Source: Stentor coeruleus
Taxonomy: Eukaryota; Ciliophora; Heterotrichea; Heterotrichida; Stentoridae
Assembly: GCA_001970955.1 (NCBI GenBank)
Contig: MPUH01000280.1
Location: forward strand, 1-64,000
Length of the DNA: 64,000 nucleotides
Reading direction: 5' to 3'
A program made the position numbers and the translations under genes. Position 1 is the first letter of the stretch. The number at the start of each line of letters is the position of its first letter. Shown in pieces: positions 21,692 through 33,571 of the stretch. The notes beneath the pieces are model-generated. The model saw only the letters and a list, made by a program, of their open reading frames with translations, was not told the DNA's origin and did no database searches.

Positions 21692-22553
21692 TTTAATAAC
21701 ATTATTTGTTGGAATATGTTATATAAAAATAGTAGTTGAATCAGCATAAAATTTTATAAATTTATTTAGGGAAATGCATTGACTATTAAAGATATATTCT
21801 AAGTAAAGGAATGAGAACTCTTTTTATTATTGGATTCTATAATCGGATTTTATTATAAAAGTATGGCTATAACACTTGGGAAGATGCGAAAAATAAGATA
21901 AATAAAATTGGTGATTAGATGTAGAATTTGAGATGTATTAGAGTAGATCTATTAGTGAAAGTGAGATTAATGCAAATGATTTAGATAGACTTGAATGAAA
22001 GTGCTTATTAGATTAAAATAGAACATCTCAGAATAATGCAAATAATAGGAATTGGAGGAAAAATATGATGGCTATAAAGAATTTACCATTAAAATTAAAG
22101 ACCATGAAGCCATAAAACTTGGAATAGTTGAGTTAATGGATGAATTTAGTTATCACCAATCTGCATTTATAATGGTTTTCAATCTTGAACTAGAGGAATT
22201 GCAAGTTTAGATTATTTAGTATAAAAGTAAATATATGTACTTAGTAAGTTGCCTTATTGAAAAAGTTGTATACAGAAAAAACATTAAAAAATCTAACTGC
22301 CTATTACCAAATAGGATATGATGCAGCATATCAATTAACACTACAAAGCCATTAACATTAAAAAATTAAAATTCTTATTTACTTTAGCTGCTTTAAAGAA
22401 CAAATCTATTTAATCAATCAATTCCTTCTTATCCTAATACTAATCACACAAATATACATCTTCAGGAAAATATACCAATTATAATTATAATCATAAAATC
22501 AAAATACATTAAAGCAGGCAGTTTTTTTTAAAAGTGTTAACCTATTATTTGAC
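21692..22553. other. Intergenic with decayed coding remnant
   Basis: A plus-strand frame at about 22056-22210 reads as protein (ELEEKYDGYKEF..., KLGIVELMDEFSYHQSAF) until a TAG. The preceding 150 bases continue in another frame interrupted by several stops. This looks like a remnant of an unidentified gene. Confidence 0.4.
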
Positions 22554-23906
<1,353 letters not shown>

Positions 23907-25841
23907 TTAAATTATGGCCTAAAATTTTGACGTCTTTAAATATTCGAATAGGAAATTCAGGACACCCCCTTGATATTGTTTTCCCTATATTAAATTACCC
24001 CCTTGGTTCTTATGTTTGTTAAAATGGTATTTCACTGCGCCAAAAGCCGAGGGTACTTTTTTTTGGATTTTTTTTTGAAAGAATTAAGTGATTATTTAAA
24101 GATTTAGACTTGAATTTAAACTTATTTGTGTTTAGAAAAACTTATGTGGTTTGTCTAAGGATTTTGGCAGGATGTTTAGGTTTATCAATATTTCAATTTT
24201 AAAGACGATTGATTTTTGAGATAAGTTAGGCTAGCAAATATTTAATAGATACATTCAGTATTTTAAATATAAATCCAATCCTAGTTCGATTAATATTTAG
24301 AAATTAGTCTTGGAATAGTATAAAATTAAACTTTTTATAGAAATCTTGATTAAAGTTTGATGTAAAAGCTAAAAGTTCAGCAAAATGTTAGTTATTACTT
24401 AGTAAGGAAATATCATAAATCAGCTAAGTAATATATTGACTTCCATATTAATATCATATATTGAATTTCTTTATCTAAATGCCATATATTCAAGGATAAG
24501 ATAATTCTTATAAAGTTTGCAAATATTAATTCATTACTCATGCAACTTTTTGCCCTTAAAGCTATTTATAGACTAATGTATTATTTTATTAGAAGTTTTG
24601 ATGAATAGTTGAAGATATTAGTTAAATAAATTAAAGTTTTATTAGAAAATGGGTAAAATATGAATACTGATATACAAAATAACTTGTCCTGGACAGAATC
24701 TGCTGTCAAACCAATTTCTGGATATCTCAAGTTTTCTGTATCTGAGAAAATTCTCATAATTCATTAATCTAATAATACAATATCTTGAAGTTCTTGATCA
24801 TTTGAACCTATTTTATCTGAACTTTCTTTGATTAAAAATTCAGATTTTTGAAGGAACTTTGAATTATATTAAGAGTAACTTAATCTCATGCTTTTTTTAT
24901 CATTAGTAATTTGATATTACTCAATTTATTACTAACTGAATTTGGATAGGCTGAGTAATTATCAAAAAATTATTTTTGTAATTTTAAAAATTATCAAGTT
25001 TGTGTAATGATTCAATAAAGATTAAGGTAGTGATCTCCTTTATTGTAAATTGAAATAAAAAAAAAGTTTATCACTTAAGGTCAACTTTTTTCATACTAAT
25101 TTTGCTATAATTTATATAGAAATACTAACTAAATAAAATTATTTTAATTTTCCAGATAGCAAATTCAAGAGTTTAAATCATTAAATTTCAGATAGCAAAG
25201 ATCTTTTCAAAATCATTATTCAAAGCATATTATTATCAATTTTATGAAAAGTTTTACTAACTCATTCATATTTTAATAAAGCCGCCAAGGTTATTTTATA
25301 AGTATAATTACAATCTAAGGTCTCAAATATATAAATAAAAAACTGTTGTGAACTTAAATCAATTATTATCTAAATTAAGATATAAAATTTAGTTAGAATA
25401 AATATTAAATTGACATTATGATAAAGTGTGCTAGAAATAACTTGAGAAAGGCTTAAACAAGATGTGGGAAAACATAACCGAAACTATGCCAACTCTAGTT
25501 AAAAATCCAGAGATAGGCTGAACATATTTTACTTTTAATTCTTACCTTTTACCAGATTTATCCATAAACTCAGCTGGTGTATTTTCAATATCAAATAAGG
25601 TTGATAATATATTTAAAAGCTGAGAAAGATCCACTGTAGCAAAAAGACGGAAGAATGTATTCTAATCTTTCTACATCGATTCTCACATCAGTAGCTGAAG
25701 CTAAAAAAAACCAGATAAAGATATGGCAAACATTCAAAATAAAATAAGACTAGTTTTGTGAGTAATTAAATCGTCTTACATTTAATACTATGAAAAAACC
25801 CATTTAAGTACTAAGTTTATAACTAATTATAAATCTTAAAC
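23907..25841. other. Long intergenic region with possible gene remnants
   Basis: Nearly 2 kb. The first 250 bases are the alpha-tubulin promoter side, with C-rich runs unlike the surrounding DNA. A minus-strand frame at about 24620-24870 is coding-like (FLQKSEFLIKESSDKIGS..., SDTENLRYPEIGLTADSVQD) but broken by TAA-TGA in the middle. A plus-strand frame at about 25445-25770 is coding-like (MWENITETMPTLVKNPEIG, LLPDLSINSAGVFSISNKVD) with four stops. Neither matches a family I recognise. Confidence 0.4.
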
Positions 25842-26318
25842 TTAACTAATTGTTATGTTATCTGGGTAATCTGCTGATAATGATTTAGGATTATGTGTGA
25901 GAACATAATTATCATATCTATCTTCGTATTTATCTATCAAGTACATATTAATCCAAGTACTTCTTTCCGAATTATATGTTATACCTAAAATAGCTGGAAA
26001 TATTATCACGGAAGCCCATAAAGGAAATTTCACATACCAAGCAAAGGTTGGCTTTTTTATATATGTATAAAGCCCAAGAGATAATGATGGAATTGTACAA
26101 GCCCAAGAAGCCCTTACGCAATTTCTTCGAATCCTATGTGCTAATTCTTGGTCTTGCTTTTCAAGCATGACAAAATGATCGCAAATGAATTTCTCTAAAA
26201 TCTTTTCTTTTTCTTTAAAGAATATCTTAGATACATCCTTCTCTTTGAATGTATCTTTTAGTATTTTTTTTTTTGTATTCCTCCTTGCTAAAAGTTCATC
26301 CAAGCTTGGAAGAGACAT
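25842..26318 (-). CDS. Small two-TM membrane protein
   Basis: 158 residues. The N-terminal 70 residues are charged and helical (KKKILKDTFKEKDVSKIFF). Two hydrophobic segments follow, around residues 72-90 and 98-117, separated by KKPTFAWYVKFPLW, and the tail is polar with YEDRYDNYVLTHNPKS. The short loop between two membrane spans suggests a hairpin. No family is recognised. It could be an organellar (mitochondrial or ER) membrane protein. A single exon, ending TAA. Confidence 0.75.
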   Translation of the reverse strand: MSLPSLDELLARRNTKKKILKDTFKEKDVSKIFFKEKEKILEKFICDHFVMLEKQDQELAHRIRRNCVRASWACTIPSLSLGLYTYIKKPTFAWYVKFPLWASVIIFPAILGITYNSERSTWINMYLIDKYEDRYDNYVLTHNPKSLSADYPDNITIS

Positions 26319-26632
26319 TTATAAAAAAATATTATACCAGAGTTATGTAATGAAATTATATTATTATGACTTCGTTAAAATTTTATATACTTTTTTTTAT
26401 AGTCGTATGATTTATTGATATAAAAAAAATAATGATTAATATTCTTTCTTCAACTTTCTTTAAATTATATCTAAATACATAAAAATCAATATGGATTTTA
26501 AAGGTAATTGAGTATATACAGTATAAAAATTGGATTATTATTTTTTTATATGCTTAATAACTTCAAATCCTTAAGTAGGCTAATATAAAACACATAGTTT
26601 TCAAATAAGGTACATTATTATCTCAAAAAACA
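26319..26632. other. Intergenic
   Basis: AT-rich spacer between the two-TM gene and the RCC1 pseudogene. Nothing is recognised. Confidence 0.5.
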
Positions 26633-27700
26633 ATAGTGATTTTGGCACACCCTCCTATATCTTCTACTACCAAATCATGAAAAGCTTCACTCTTAACTTT
26701 CCAAAGCCTTAACATCTTCTTCCATATATTTCCCCGCAAAAAATTTCCAAGCGAGTAAACTTTTCCATCCTCTAGTAAATACCAGTTAAATATCTTCCAG
26801 CTTTTTTACAAGCAAAATTTTTTTTAATTTTAGTTCCTTCTAGCACTCTTAATTCAATAGGTTCTCTATAAAGTCTAATCCCTGCATAATAAACTTTATT
26901 ATCTTCAGTTAAAAATACACTATATTCTTCTCCTAATTCAAAATCCTTAATATTCATATCATAAAAAAAATTGGTTCAATTGGTGATCTTTCTATATCAT
27001 GCATATCAGCTTTCACATAATTACCTAAAGCTGATTGGCCAACTTCATTCCATCCCATACCAATATTTTCTCATTATCCATAAGAACCATATTAGAATAT
27101 CCACAAGTGCTGATTTTCTTAGCTTTAATTCTTGATTTAATAAGTCTTCAAAAAAACAGTTTTTTATATCAGAAAGGTAGGTCTTGCTTCTTCCTGTACC
27201 AAGAACACCCATTTCCTCTTTACCCCATACATAAAGATTATCACTTGCCCCTAAAGTTATACTATGATAAGTTCCTGCAGAGATTTGGATTACATCTTCA
27301 TGTTCTTTTAAAGGAAGAATCACTGTTGGGACAAATTTGTCTTGATAATCTCCATGACCAAGTCCTCCTCCTTTTTGTGAAAAAAAAACTTCTTATAAAC
27401 CCACCAGCAAGTTCACCTCGATATCCCATAGTCCAAACTTCACCATCAATTGTCAAGATTATTATATGGTGAGCTCCTAAAGCCACATCTCTAATTTTTA
27501 ATTCGAGTTTAGATAATGACTATATTTTTTTAGGGGTTAATAAACGATATTCATTATCATGGCCTAATTTACCGTTTGTACCAAATTTGTATAAATTCCA
27601 CTTTCTGAAATTAATACTGAATGATTAGGTCCTAAGATACACTTGGCAATTGGTTCAGGAGGTATATAGTTTAGTAAAACATCTATTGATCATGATACCT
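26633..27700 (-). pseudogene. RCC1-repeat protein pseudogene
   Basis: Several minus-strand frames together spell RCC1/RLD propeller repeats: GTNGKLGHDNEYRLLTPKK, GAHHIIILTIDGEVWTMGYR, GGGLGHGDYQDKFVPTVI, GTYHSITLGASDNLYVWGKE, WGWNEVGQSALGNY, and LLEDGKVYSLGNF. They occur in the right order but need at least four frame changes (near 27600, 27385, 27070 and 26785), and there is an in-frame TAG near 27520. No GTA...AG 15-mer lies at these positions, so introns do not explain them. One shift lies at a run of nine A. The intact gene would have encoded a seven-bladed propeller of the RCC1 type (Ran exchange factor or related scaffold). Confidence 0.75.
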
Positions 27701-27861
27701 AGCATTTTTATTTACTAGAATTTCTTAACATGAAAAAAATTTGATTAAAATATCTCAAGGGGTTTGCTTTTTAATATAAAGTTTATTATAGCTTGAATAT
27801 AGGCAAACTTACTTATGATTTGGTTGAATTTATTAGTTATCTTCTTCATTAAGGATGGATT

Positions 27862-29346
27862 CTAAATAATCTTTTCATTATCTTCAGATTCCTTTTCTCC
27901 ATCTTTTTCTACTGAATTTTCAACTTTTTCAACCTTTTCTACACCTTGGTTATTTTTTTCAATTGCTTCATCAGTCTCATTTTCTCTTTTACCCACTTCA
28001 TTATTTTTCTCGCTTTCATTAACAAAATCTTGATTTTTCTCTTCAATCTTTACTTCTTTGCCCATTTCATCATTTTTTTTTTCTTCAATCATAGGTTTAG
28101 CTTCCCATTCATCTTCATTTTCATCTTTTTCATCTTCATCATTCTTAAATAATTTTTTTTCATCAAAGTCTGGGTTTAGTCTTAAATCATAATTTGGTGG
28201 AGGACCACTAGGCCATATTTCTCTTTCTTCAAATTCTCTAACTTTTTTATCTTCCAATGGTTTAATTTCCACATTTTTTTTAGGTGGAGGTTTTCCAGCC
28301 AAAACATCAAGAATTATTTCATCAGACAGCATTTTCCTAACTTTTTCAAGATATGTTTTGAATTTAGGATCATTAAGAGCTCCAAAATATTCTATAGCTT
28401 TTTGATAAAGTTCAATAAGTTCATTAATTTTCTCTTTTGATAGCTCATCTTGAATATCCACTTCATGTTGAATAATCCCAGCCATTATTTCAGTTATTTT
28501 GATTCTAGTCAATGCTTGAGCATTAACTTCTTCTTCAGAAATTGAAGGATTTGGTCTCAAAGACCTTCTGTCAAAGGAAATACTAAGTCTTTGTGCATTT
28601 TTCAAAAGCAATTCAATGAACTCTTGAAGGTTTTTTATCCGAAACTGTTGGGCAAGATTAGAATTATCTGGGATTTTCCATTCGAATGTGACTTTTTCAT
28701 TATCACTTTTAGAAACTTTTACGCTGCTAAGACTATGAATACTTGCATAGCAGACCAAATGAGCAAGACCTTGATATTGAGGATTTGTTTCCAATTGTAA
28801 AATCATTGAATGGGATATAACTAAAGCACGATCACGAGAAAATTTAGGATTCTGGGGTTCAATTTCTTGGCAATGGAAAAGTTTCATTGAATCTCTATTT
28901 TCCCAATATTTTAAACTCATACATTGACCTAAATGAAATCTCCCAGCACTTGGATTACTGTGATTTTCATTAAGAAAAGTAGGAAATAGATTTGCGATAT
29001 CTAAAACTGTTATATCTTCACTCCATGACTTTTTGATTATGTTTTGAAGCAAGTTTCTCCCATCTGCTAATGATGGAAAAGCTGTCGGTGTTGAAAGTAT
29101 TACTTTTGGTGCTTGGAATGGATATTTACCTTCAAGATGAACTTCTAGTTTAATCGAGTCACACTGGATACCTTTGAAAAACTTTTTTTTATAGTCCAAA
29201 AAGACAACAGTCCCAAAATTGGTTTCTCTGAAAGTCTTTGAAATTCCACGCTTGAGTTTATCTAGGAATTTTATCTCTAAGTAAAAAATACCTTTGGATA
29301 TTCTTTTTCGGAGCATCTCATCAGTATAGGATTCTATCGCAAGCAT
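27862..29346 (-). CDS. Ubiquitin E2-variant-like domain protein with acidic tail
   Basis: 494 residues. The N-terminal part (about 15-130) resembles the UBC fold: GKYPFQAPKVILST corresponds to the E2 YPF.PP.V.F.T strand, and SWSEDITVLDI to the W-S..-T-hydrophobic helix. The HPN motif is AFPS and the catalytic Cys position is Leu/Asn, so this would be a non-catalytic E2 variant. A middle region (150-370) has HLGQCMSLKYWENRD and helical segments without a known signature. The last 130 residues are Glu/Lys/Asn-rich and probably disordered. The role may be in ubiquitin binding or assembly; this is inferred only from the fold. Single exon. Confidence 0.7.
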   Translation of the reverse strand: MLAIESYTDEMLRKRISKGIFYLEIKFLDKLKRGISKTFRETNFGTVVFLDYKKKFFKGIQCDSIKLEVHLEGKYPFQAPKVILSTPTAFPSLADGRNLLQNIIKKSWSEDITVLDIANLFPTFLNENHSNPSAGRFHLGQCMSLKYWENRDSMKLFHCQEIEPQNPKFSRDRALVISHSMILQLETNPQYQGLAHLVCYASIHSLSSVKVSKSDNEKVTFEWKIPDNSNLAQQFRIKNLQEFIELLLKNAQRLSISFDRRSLRPNPSISEEEVNAQALTRIKITEIMAGIIQHEVDIQDELSKEKINELIELYQKAIEYFGALNDPKFKTYLEKVRKMLSDEIILDVLAGKPPPKKNVEIKPLEDKKVREFEEREIWPSGPPPNYDLRLNPDFDEKKLFKNDEDEKDENEDEWEAKPMIEEKKNDEMGKEVKIEEKNQDFVNESEKNNEVGKRENETDEAIEKNNQGVEKVEKVENSVEKDGEKESEDNEKII

Positions 29347-29574
29347 ATTATTTGAGCCACTATTTACAATCTATGGAAGATGATCCTACTATTAAACATG
29401 AACTTATTTAATTTTCCATAAACTTACCGTCTTCATCAGATAGAAATAGTAATAAAATTTATATCTAAGCTTTAAATAAAACTTTTCTATAGATAATAAA
29501 AACTCAAAAACTTAAAAATCTTCTATCATCTCTATGTCATATATATTCACTAAAGTTAATCCAGTTATAATTAT

Positions 29575-30306
29575 ATGGGTTGTAGTTGTTCGAAAATTTT
29601 CAAAAAGCGAGTGATAAGAAAAAGAAGATCATCATTTTATATCAAAACAATGAACTTTTTATACACAGACATCCTTGAGATAGATAATTATTTTTCAAAA
29701 ATTAAAGAAAGATCTAGTGAGATTACCCAAAAACTTCAAACTTTACAATACGCTAAGTCCTATTTTTTCCACAAACTCCATCTTCCAGCCCTTTTCATCA
29801 CTCCAAATCCTTGTATTGCCATGGTTTCTCTAGTATTATACCTAGTTGCAAGCGGTAATAAAATAGAGTTCATAGATGCTTGTCCTTATTTGCAAGTACA
29901 AAATGAAATTGAGCTTTTTACTTATTATACAAGTTATATCGCGGCTCTTCATGAATGCATAGTAACACTTACAGAAACTAAACCTGAAATGCATGAATTT
30001 ATTTCTACTGCTAAGAGTTATATAAAGAAAATTTCTTATATCGCAGACAAAGAAGGTTTTGACTTGTGCAGGAAATTGAACTCAGTTGCCATAATGATAA
30101 AAAACTGCAAAATTCTTTGGGATTTGCCAAATATCATAGAAAATCGTTTGTGGGCTGTAAAAAAAGACTTGATGGATATCAAACTTGGCATACGCGAATG
30201 TGAGATGTTGTCATTAAAATTTTCAGACTTGTATGGGACATGCTCAGCTTCTGTGCCTGAGACTATTCGGCTTGTATGGCATGAGCCTAGTCAATTAAAA
30301 GTATGA
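29575..30306 (+). CDS. Predicted N-myristoylated/palmitoylated protein
   Basis: 243 residues beginning MGCSCSKIFKKRVIRKRR. Gly2 followed by Cys3 and Cys5 and then a basic patch is the classic dual-acylation signal for membrane anchoring. The rest is mainly alpha-helical (YFSKIKERSSEITQKLQTLQ; LTETKPEMHEFISTAKSYIK) with no catalytic motif. Likely a peripheral membrane protein of plasma membrane or ciliary membrane; function unknown. It is transcribed divergently from the E2-variant gene, 228 bp away, and its 3' end faces the Pumilio gene with only 27 bp between the stop codons. Confidence 0.78.
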   Translation: MGCSCSKIFKKRVIRKRRSSFYIKTMNFLYTDILEIDNYFSKIKERSSEITQKLQTLQYAKSYFFHKLHLPALFITPNPCIAMVSLVLYLVASGNKIEFIDACPYLQVQNEIELFTYYTSYIAALHECIVTLTETKPEMHEFISTAKSYIKKISYIADKEGFDLCRKLNSVAIMIKNCKILWDLPNIIENRLWAVKKDLMDIKLGIRECEMLSLKFSDLYGTCSASVPETIRLVWHEPSQLKV

Positions 30307-30333
30307 ATATTGTTCTATTTAAGTCTATATAAA

Positions 30334-31428
30334 TTAATATCTACTTAATCCTTGCACAATTTCTTGCCAAAGCGGCTTAAGTTTAGGGGCGAAAAGATTT
30401 GCTAAACTCTTATTAATAGATTCTAAAACTGAAGCTCGGTCTTTAGAAGGACATACAGAAGCAAGAGTTCTAAGCACATAACAGCCGTATTGATTTCCAA
30501 TAAGATCTTTGATTTTATTTTCATTTAGTAATTCTTTCACAATACAGTCTCTGATATATTCGATTTTTAACGCTTTTTCTATAACATTAGAAGAATATTT
30601 TTGAAGACATAACTGCGTTACTCTTCCTTGAATGGCAGAGGAAAAATCATAAGCAACTTCTTCTTTCCATATATCAAGTATACATTGAACTACATAATTC
30701 CCATAAGGATGTTGCATTAAAAGTAAAACATCACCAACAACTTCACTCATAATTTGTGGGTCATTGCAACATTTCTTCAATACACAAACTCCAAATTTAT
30801 CAACAGCTAATTCTTTAACATGTCCAATCATCTCTCTAATAACAAAATACTTATTACTAATATTCATCAATAATTTTTGAACAACATGAGAAGCATTTAC
30901 ATCTTTACTCATACTTATAATTTTCTGTTTATATTCTTCTCTATAAATATTTTCTTCTTCTTTTAAATTCGTCATAGCTATCAAATTTTGTAAAGCATGA
31001 GTTCCTCTAGGATGATAAGCTATACTCACAAGGCTACCTTTTAAAGCATTTAAAAGTAAAAGTCTTTGATCAGCTGAACATGTATGAAATAAAGTTTGAC
31101 ATAAATAATTTCCATAAAGGTCAACCATAAGTTCTGGCATGTTTTTCTGAAGTGTTATAATTATTTTGTCAAGATTTGATGGAGATGATTTGGAAATCTC
31201 CTGTTGTAAGGATTTACTGAATGATTTTGTTAAAGGAAAGATTTGAATTAAGTCAGATGAAAAGTTTTTGTGGTCGCTATTTGATGTATGCTCAAGGGAT
31301 GTTTGTGAACTAAAATTGGTACTCACATGCTCTTGCATACTATCGGATGAAGCCTCGGTGAAGTGCGATGAGGAATCTTCTATTTTCCTTTTAGAAAATG
31401 TATATGTGATGCTTTTTGTCCTTTCCAT
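30334..31428 (-). CDS. Pumilio/PUF-family RNA-binding protein
   Basis: 364 residues: a polar Ser-rich N-terminus of about 85 residues, then an array of PUF repeats to the end. Visible repeats are DLYGNYLCQTLF, HPRGTHALQNLIAM, NASHVVQKLL, DKFGVCVLKKCC, HPYGNYVVQCIL, KYSSNVIEKAL and NQYGCYVLRTLA, about seven or eight in all. Each repeat contacts one RNA base through residues in these helices (for example N-Y-Q and S-N-E trios). PUF proteins bind mRNA 3' untranslated regions and repress or localise messages in the cytoplasm. It is compact, lacking the long N-terminal extension of animal Pumilio. No intron. Confidence 0.93.
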   Translation of the reverse strand: MERTKSITYTFSKRKIEDSSSHFTEASSDSMQEHVSTNFSSQTSLEHTSNSDHKNFSSDLIQIFPLTKSFSKSLQQEISKSSPSNLDKIIITLQKNMPELMVDLYGNYLCQTLFHTCSADQRLLLLNALKGSLVSIAYHPRGTHALQNLIAMTNLKEEENIYREEYKQKIISMSKDVNASHVVQKLLMNISNKYFVIREMIGHVKELAVDKFGVCVLKKCCNDPQIMSEVVGDVLLLMQHPYGNYVVQCILDIWKEEVAYDFSSAIQGRVTQLCLQKYSSNVIEKALKIEYIRDCIVKELLNENKIKDLIGNQYGCYVLRTLASVCPSKDRASVLESINKSLANLFAPKLKPLWQEIVQGLSRY

Positions 31429-32220
31429 TTATATCAGAAATTTATTTTAGACATAATTAGTTGTTGTATATATAAATATGAAAGTATGCAGGCTAATTAT
31501 AAATTAACCCGTAAATTCGATGTTAATGAGAAAGAGTGATTTAGAATAAGATTGGAAAATATATAATAGAGGAGTAGCTTAGAAGGTAATTTTTTATCAA
31601 AATCAAATTAATTTTTTCTTTTGAAACTCAACTTTTGAGGTTTTTTTGGTTATATTTTTTTTGTTTTAAAAATTTTAGTAGCACTTAAAAACTTTATAAT
31701 CAGGGTTATGAAGCAGTGAACTATGGATTTTTGACAGGCTAAAAATGTAGTTTTATCATGAAGGATTTTGAAAAGATTTGTTTTCTGTTTGAAAAGTTTT
31801 GCGAAGTCCATGCTTAGAATATGCTGTTTTTGTTTTGGCTTGGACATATTCCTAAAGGTTTTGATTTTTTTCGGGATTAGAAAATCTGAATTTTCGATGA
31901 TTTTCAAAATTAGCTTTTTTGCATAAATATTGGGAAAGATAAACCTAAAGTCTTCATAGGGATTAATTTATCTATAATTTTTTCAGTAAGCTTGTACCTT
32001 TTATAACATTTTGATTTTGTGTTCTAGAAGTTGCAGTATATTCATACAAAAGGTTGAATACAGTAAATTTTTTTAAGTTATTTGATTTTTTCGCAATGTC
32101 TTATATGTATTTATAAATTTAAATTAGTCTGTTAGTGGTGGATTTTTCATTTTAGTCTGACTAGAAAAAATGTTATATTACCATATATAATTAGTAGCTG
32201 TATAAGAAAAACTCTAATTT
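31429..32220. other. Intergenic
   Basis: AT-rich, with long T runs around 31600-31680. An 85-codon minus-strand ORF at 31650-31907 is Lys/Phe-rich without features and is not called. No other element is seen. Confidence 0.45.
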
Positions 32221-32760
32221 TTAATCGAATTCCTCATTATTTTCTAAAGGAGGAAGTGCAGAATCTGGCTCAACAAGCTCAGGTTCAGGAAGCTTTAAGT
32301 AGTCCTTATCGCTTTCATTATTGATTATTTGGAAGATTTTTATATGCGAATCTATTACTTCTGCTTGGAATTTCGAATGAAGTTCTTGAATATCTTTCAC
32401 TCGGTCATAAAGGGAGTCGATTTTCCGTGGCATAGACATAGCATTATAGTTCACCTGTGGTACCTTAGGCTTTGTGACTGTAAAAGAGCCTTTTAATTCT
32501 TTAATATTTTGCTCAATTGCCTTGATAATATCTCCTGAAGTTGTTTGTGGGGATACGATCTTCACAGAGTCATTTGAGAAAAACTTGATGTAAATTCGCC
32601 AGAGGACTAAAAGGAGGAATATGTAAAAAAAGCATAAGTTATAAGGAGGATATGCTCTTATGCTAGAATACACATTAAGGATTATTTTTTCACCATAGTC
32701 TACAGAGCTAACAAGGCTTTTATAGCATAGTCCTAAAAAAACATCAACCTTAGACGCCAT
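32221..32760 (-). CDS. Single-TM protein with helical cytosolic part
   Basis: 179 residues. One strong membrane segment at about 42-60 (CFFYIFLLLVLWRIYIKFF), preceded by a short N-terminal region and followed by a soluble part with a predicted helix (DSLYDRVKDIQELHSKFQ) and an acidic Pro-rich tail (EPELVEPDSALPPLENNEEF). No family is recognised. It is probably tail-out in an internal membrane. It is divergent from the MRH-domain gene, 99 bp away. Confidence 0.72.
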   Translation of the reverse strand: MASKVDVFLGLCYKSLVSSVDYGEKIILNVYSSIRAYPPYNLCFFYIFLLLVLWRIYIKFFSNDSVKIVSPQTTSGDIIKAIEQNIKELKGSFTVTKPKVPQVNYNAMSMPRKIDSLYDRVKDIQELHSKFQAEVIDSHIKIFQIINNESDKDYLKLPEPELVEPDSALPPLENNEEFD

Positions 32761-32859
32761 TGAACTTTTATATAAATATTTTATTACATCAACTTGCTTA
32801 TAACAATATCATATAATCTCATAAATCAATAGAAAGAAGAAAATTCATACAAATCTGTA
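32761..32859. promoter_or_regulatory. Short bidirectional promoter region
   Basis: Only 99 bp separate the start codons of two divergent genes, so transcription start signals for both must lie here or inside the genes. No motif is identified. Confidence 0.4.
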
Positions 32860-33532
32860 ATGAAAATTTGTATAATTTTATCCTTCATTTCGCCTTCTTG
32901 TGCTGATGAAATGCTTTGGTTTGATTATGAAACTGGATATGAATATAATTGGGAAAACCTACAACGCACTGAAGATTATTTTGTGAAAACGGATACATCG
33001 GTTGTTTACTTTAACCTAGGAAAAAATGTAGCTAAAAGTTGTCAGGGGCAACAAGCTGCTGTGATTAAATTCTCAAAAACTGGGGATTTTTGTGAGATGC
33101 TTGGAAGACATGAATTGACTTTTTATATATTTTTTATTATTTTAGAGTCAAAAGGGTTTGATTTTTTTTTTATGAAGGAGGGAGTTTATGTAAAAATCGT
33201 TATTATGATGACTTTAAATGTAGAATTGAGTTTAAACTTACTTGTAGTACAACAGAATCTGAGTTTATTTTAACTTCTTCTGATGAAATGTGCACTGTAA
33301 TATTTGAAAAAAAAAATCATTTGCTGGATGTCCTAAAGAATATAAAATTAGTATTTGGATGAAAATATTGTTTGCATTGCAAAATTTATTTAGATTTTAT
33401 GTTTTTGTTGCATTTTTGTTTATTTGGCTATGCTATGAAGCGATTGAACCTGAGTTTTCAAATAATTCATGGACTCCAAAAGGTATTATTTCAAAGACTA
33501 AAATTGTTGTGTTAGGTAAAAAAAAGCTATAA
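32860..33532 (+). CDS. MRH-domain type I membrane protein (ATG27/M6P-receptor-like), frameshifted at two homopolymers
   Basis: The ORF begins with a hydrophobic signal-like stretch (MKICIILSFISPSCADE). In three successive frames it then gives a mannose-6-phosphate-receptor-homology domain: AAVIKFSKTGDFCEMLG, YEGGSLCKNRYYDDFKCRIE and FAGCPKEYK. A transmembrane segment FRFYVFVAFLFIWLCY and a short tail end at TAA 33530-33532. The frame changes fall exactly in a run of ten T (33162-33171) and a run of ten A (33307-33316); each needs one extra base. The paired Cys, the GG.LC and the final Cys fit MRH domains. Such proteins sort glycoproteins or act in autophagy vesicle traffic (ATG27). Either homopolymer sequencing errors or a recently inactivated gene. 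Confidence 0.65.
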
Positions 33533-33571
33533 TTCAGTTTAAGTTTATATAAAAATTATTGAAAATATTAC

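Noticed and set aside
25445-25770. Reading TGA as tryptophan improves a plus-strand frame.
   Set aside because: A TAA remains in the frame, and TGA ends intact genes here (for example the myosin-like gene and the gene at 17550). No support for UGA = Trp.
31650-31907. 85-codon minus-strand ORF.
   Set aside because: Lys/Phe/Ile-rich composition matches translated AT-rich spacer; no domain, no neighbour support.
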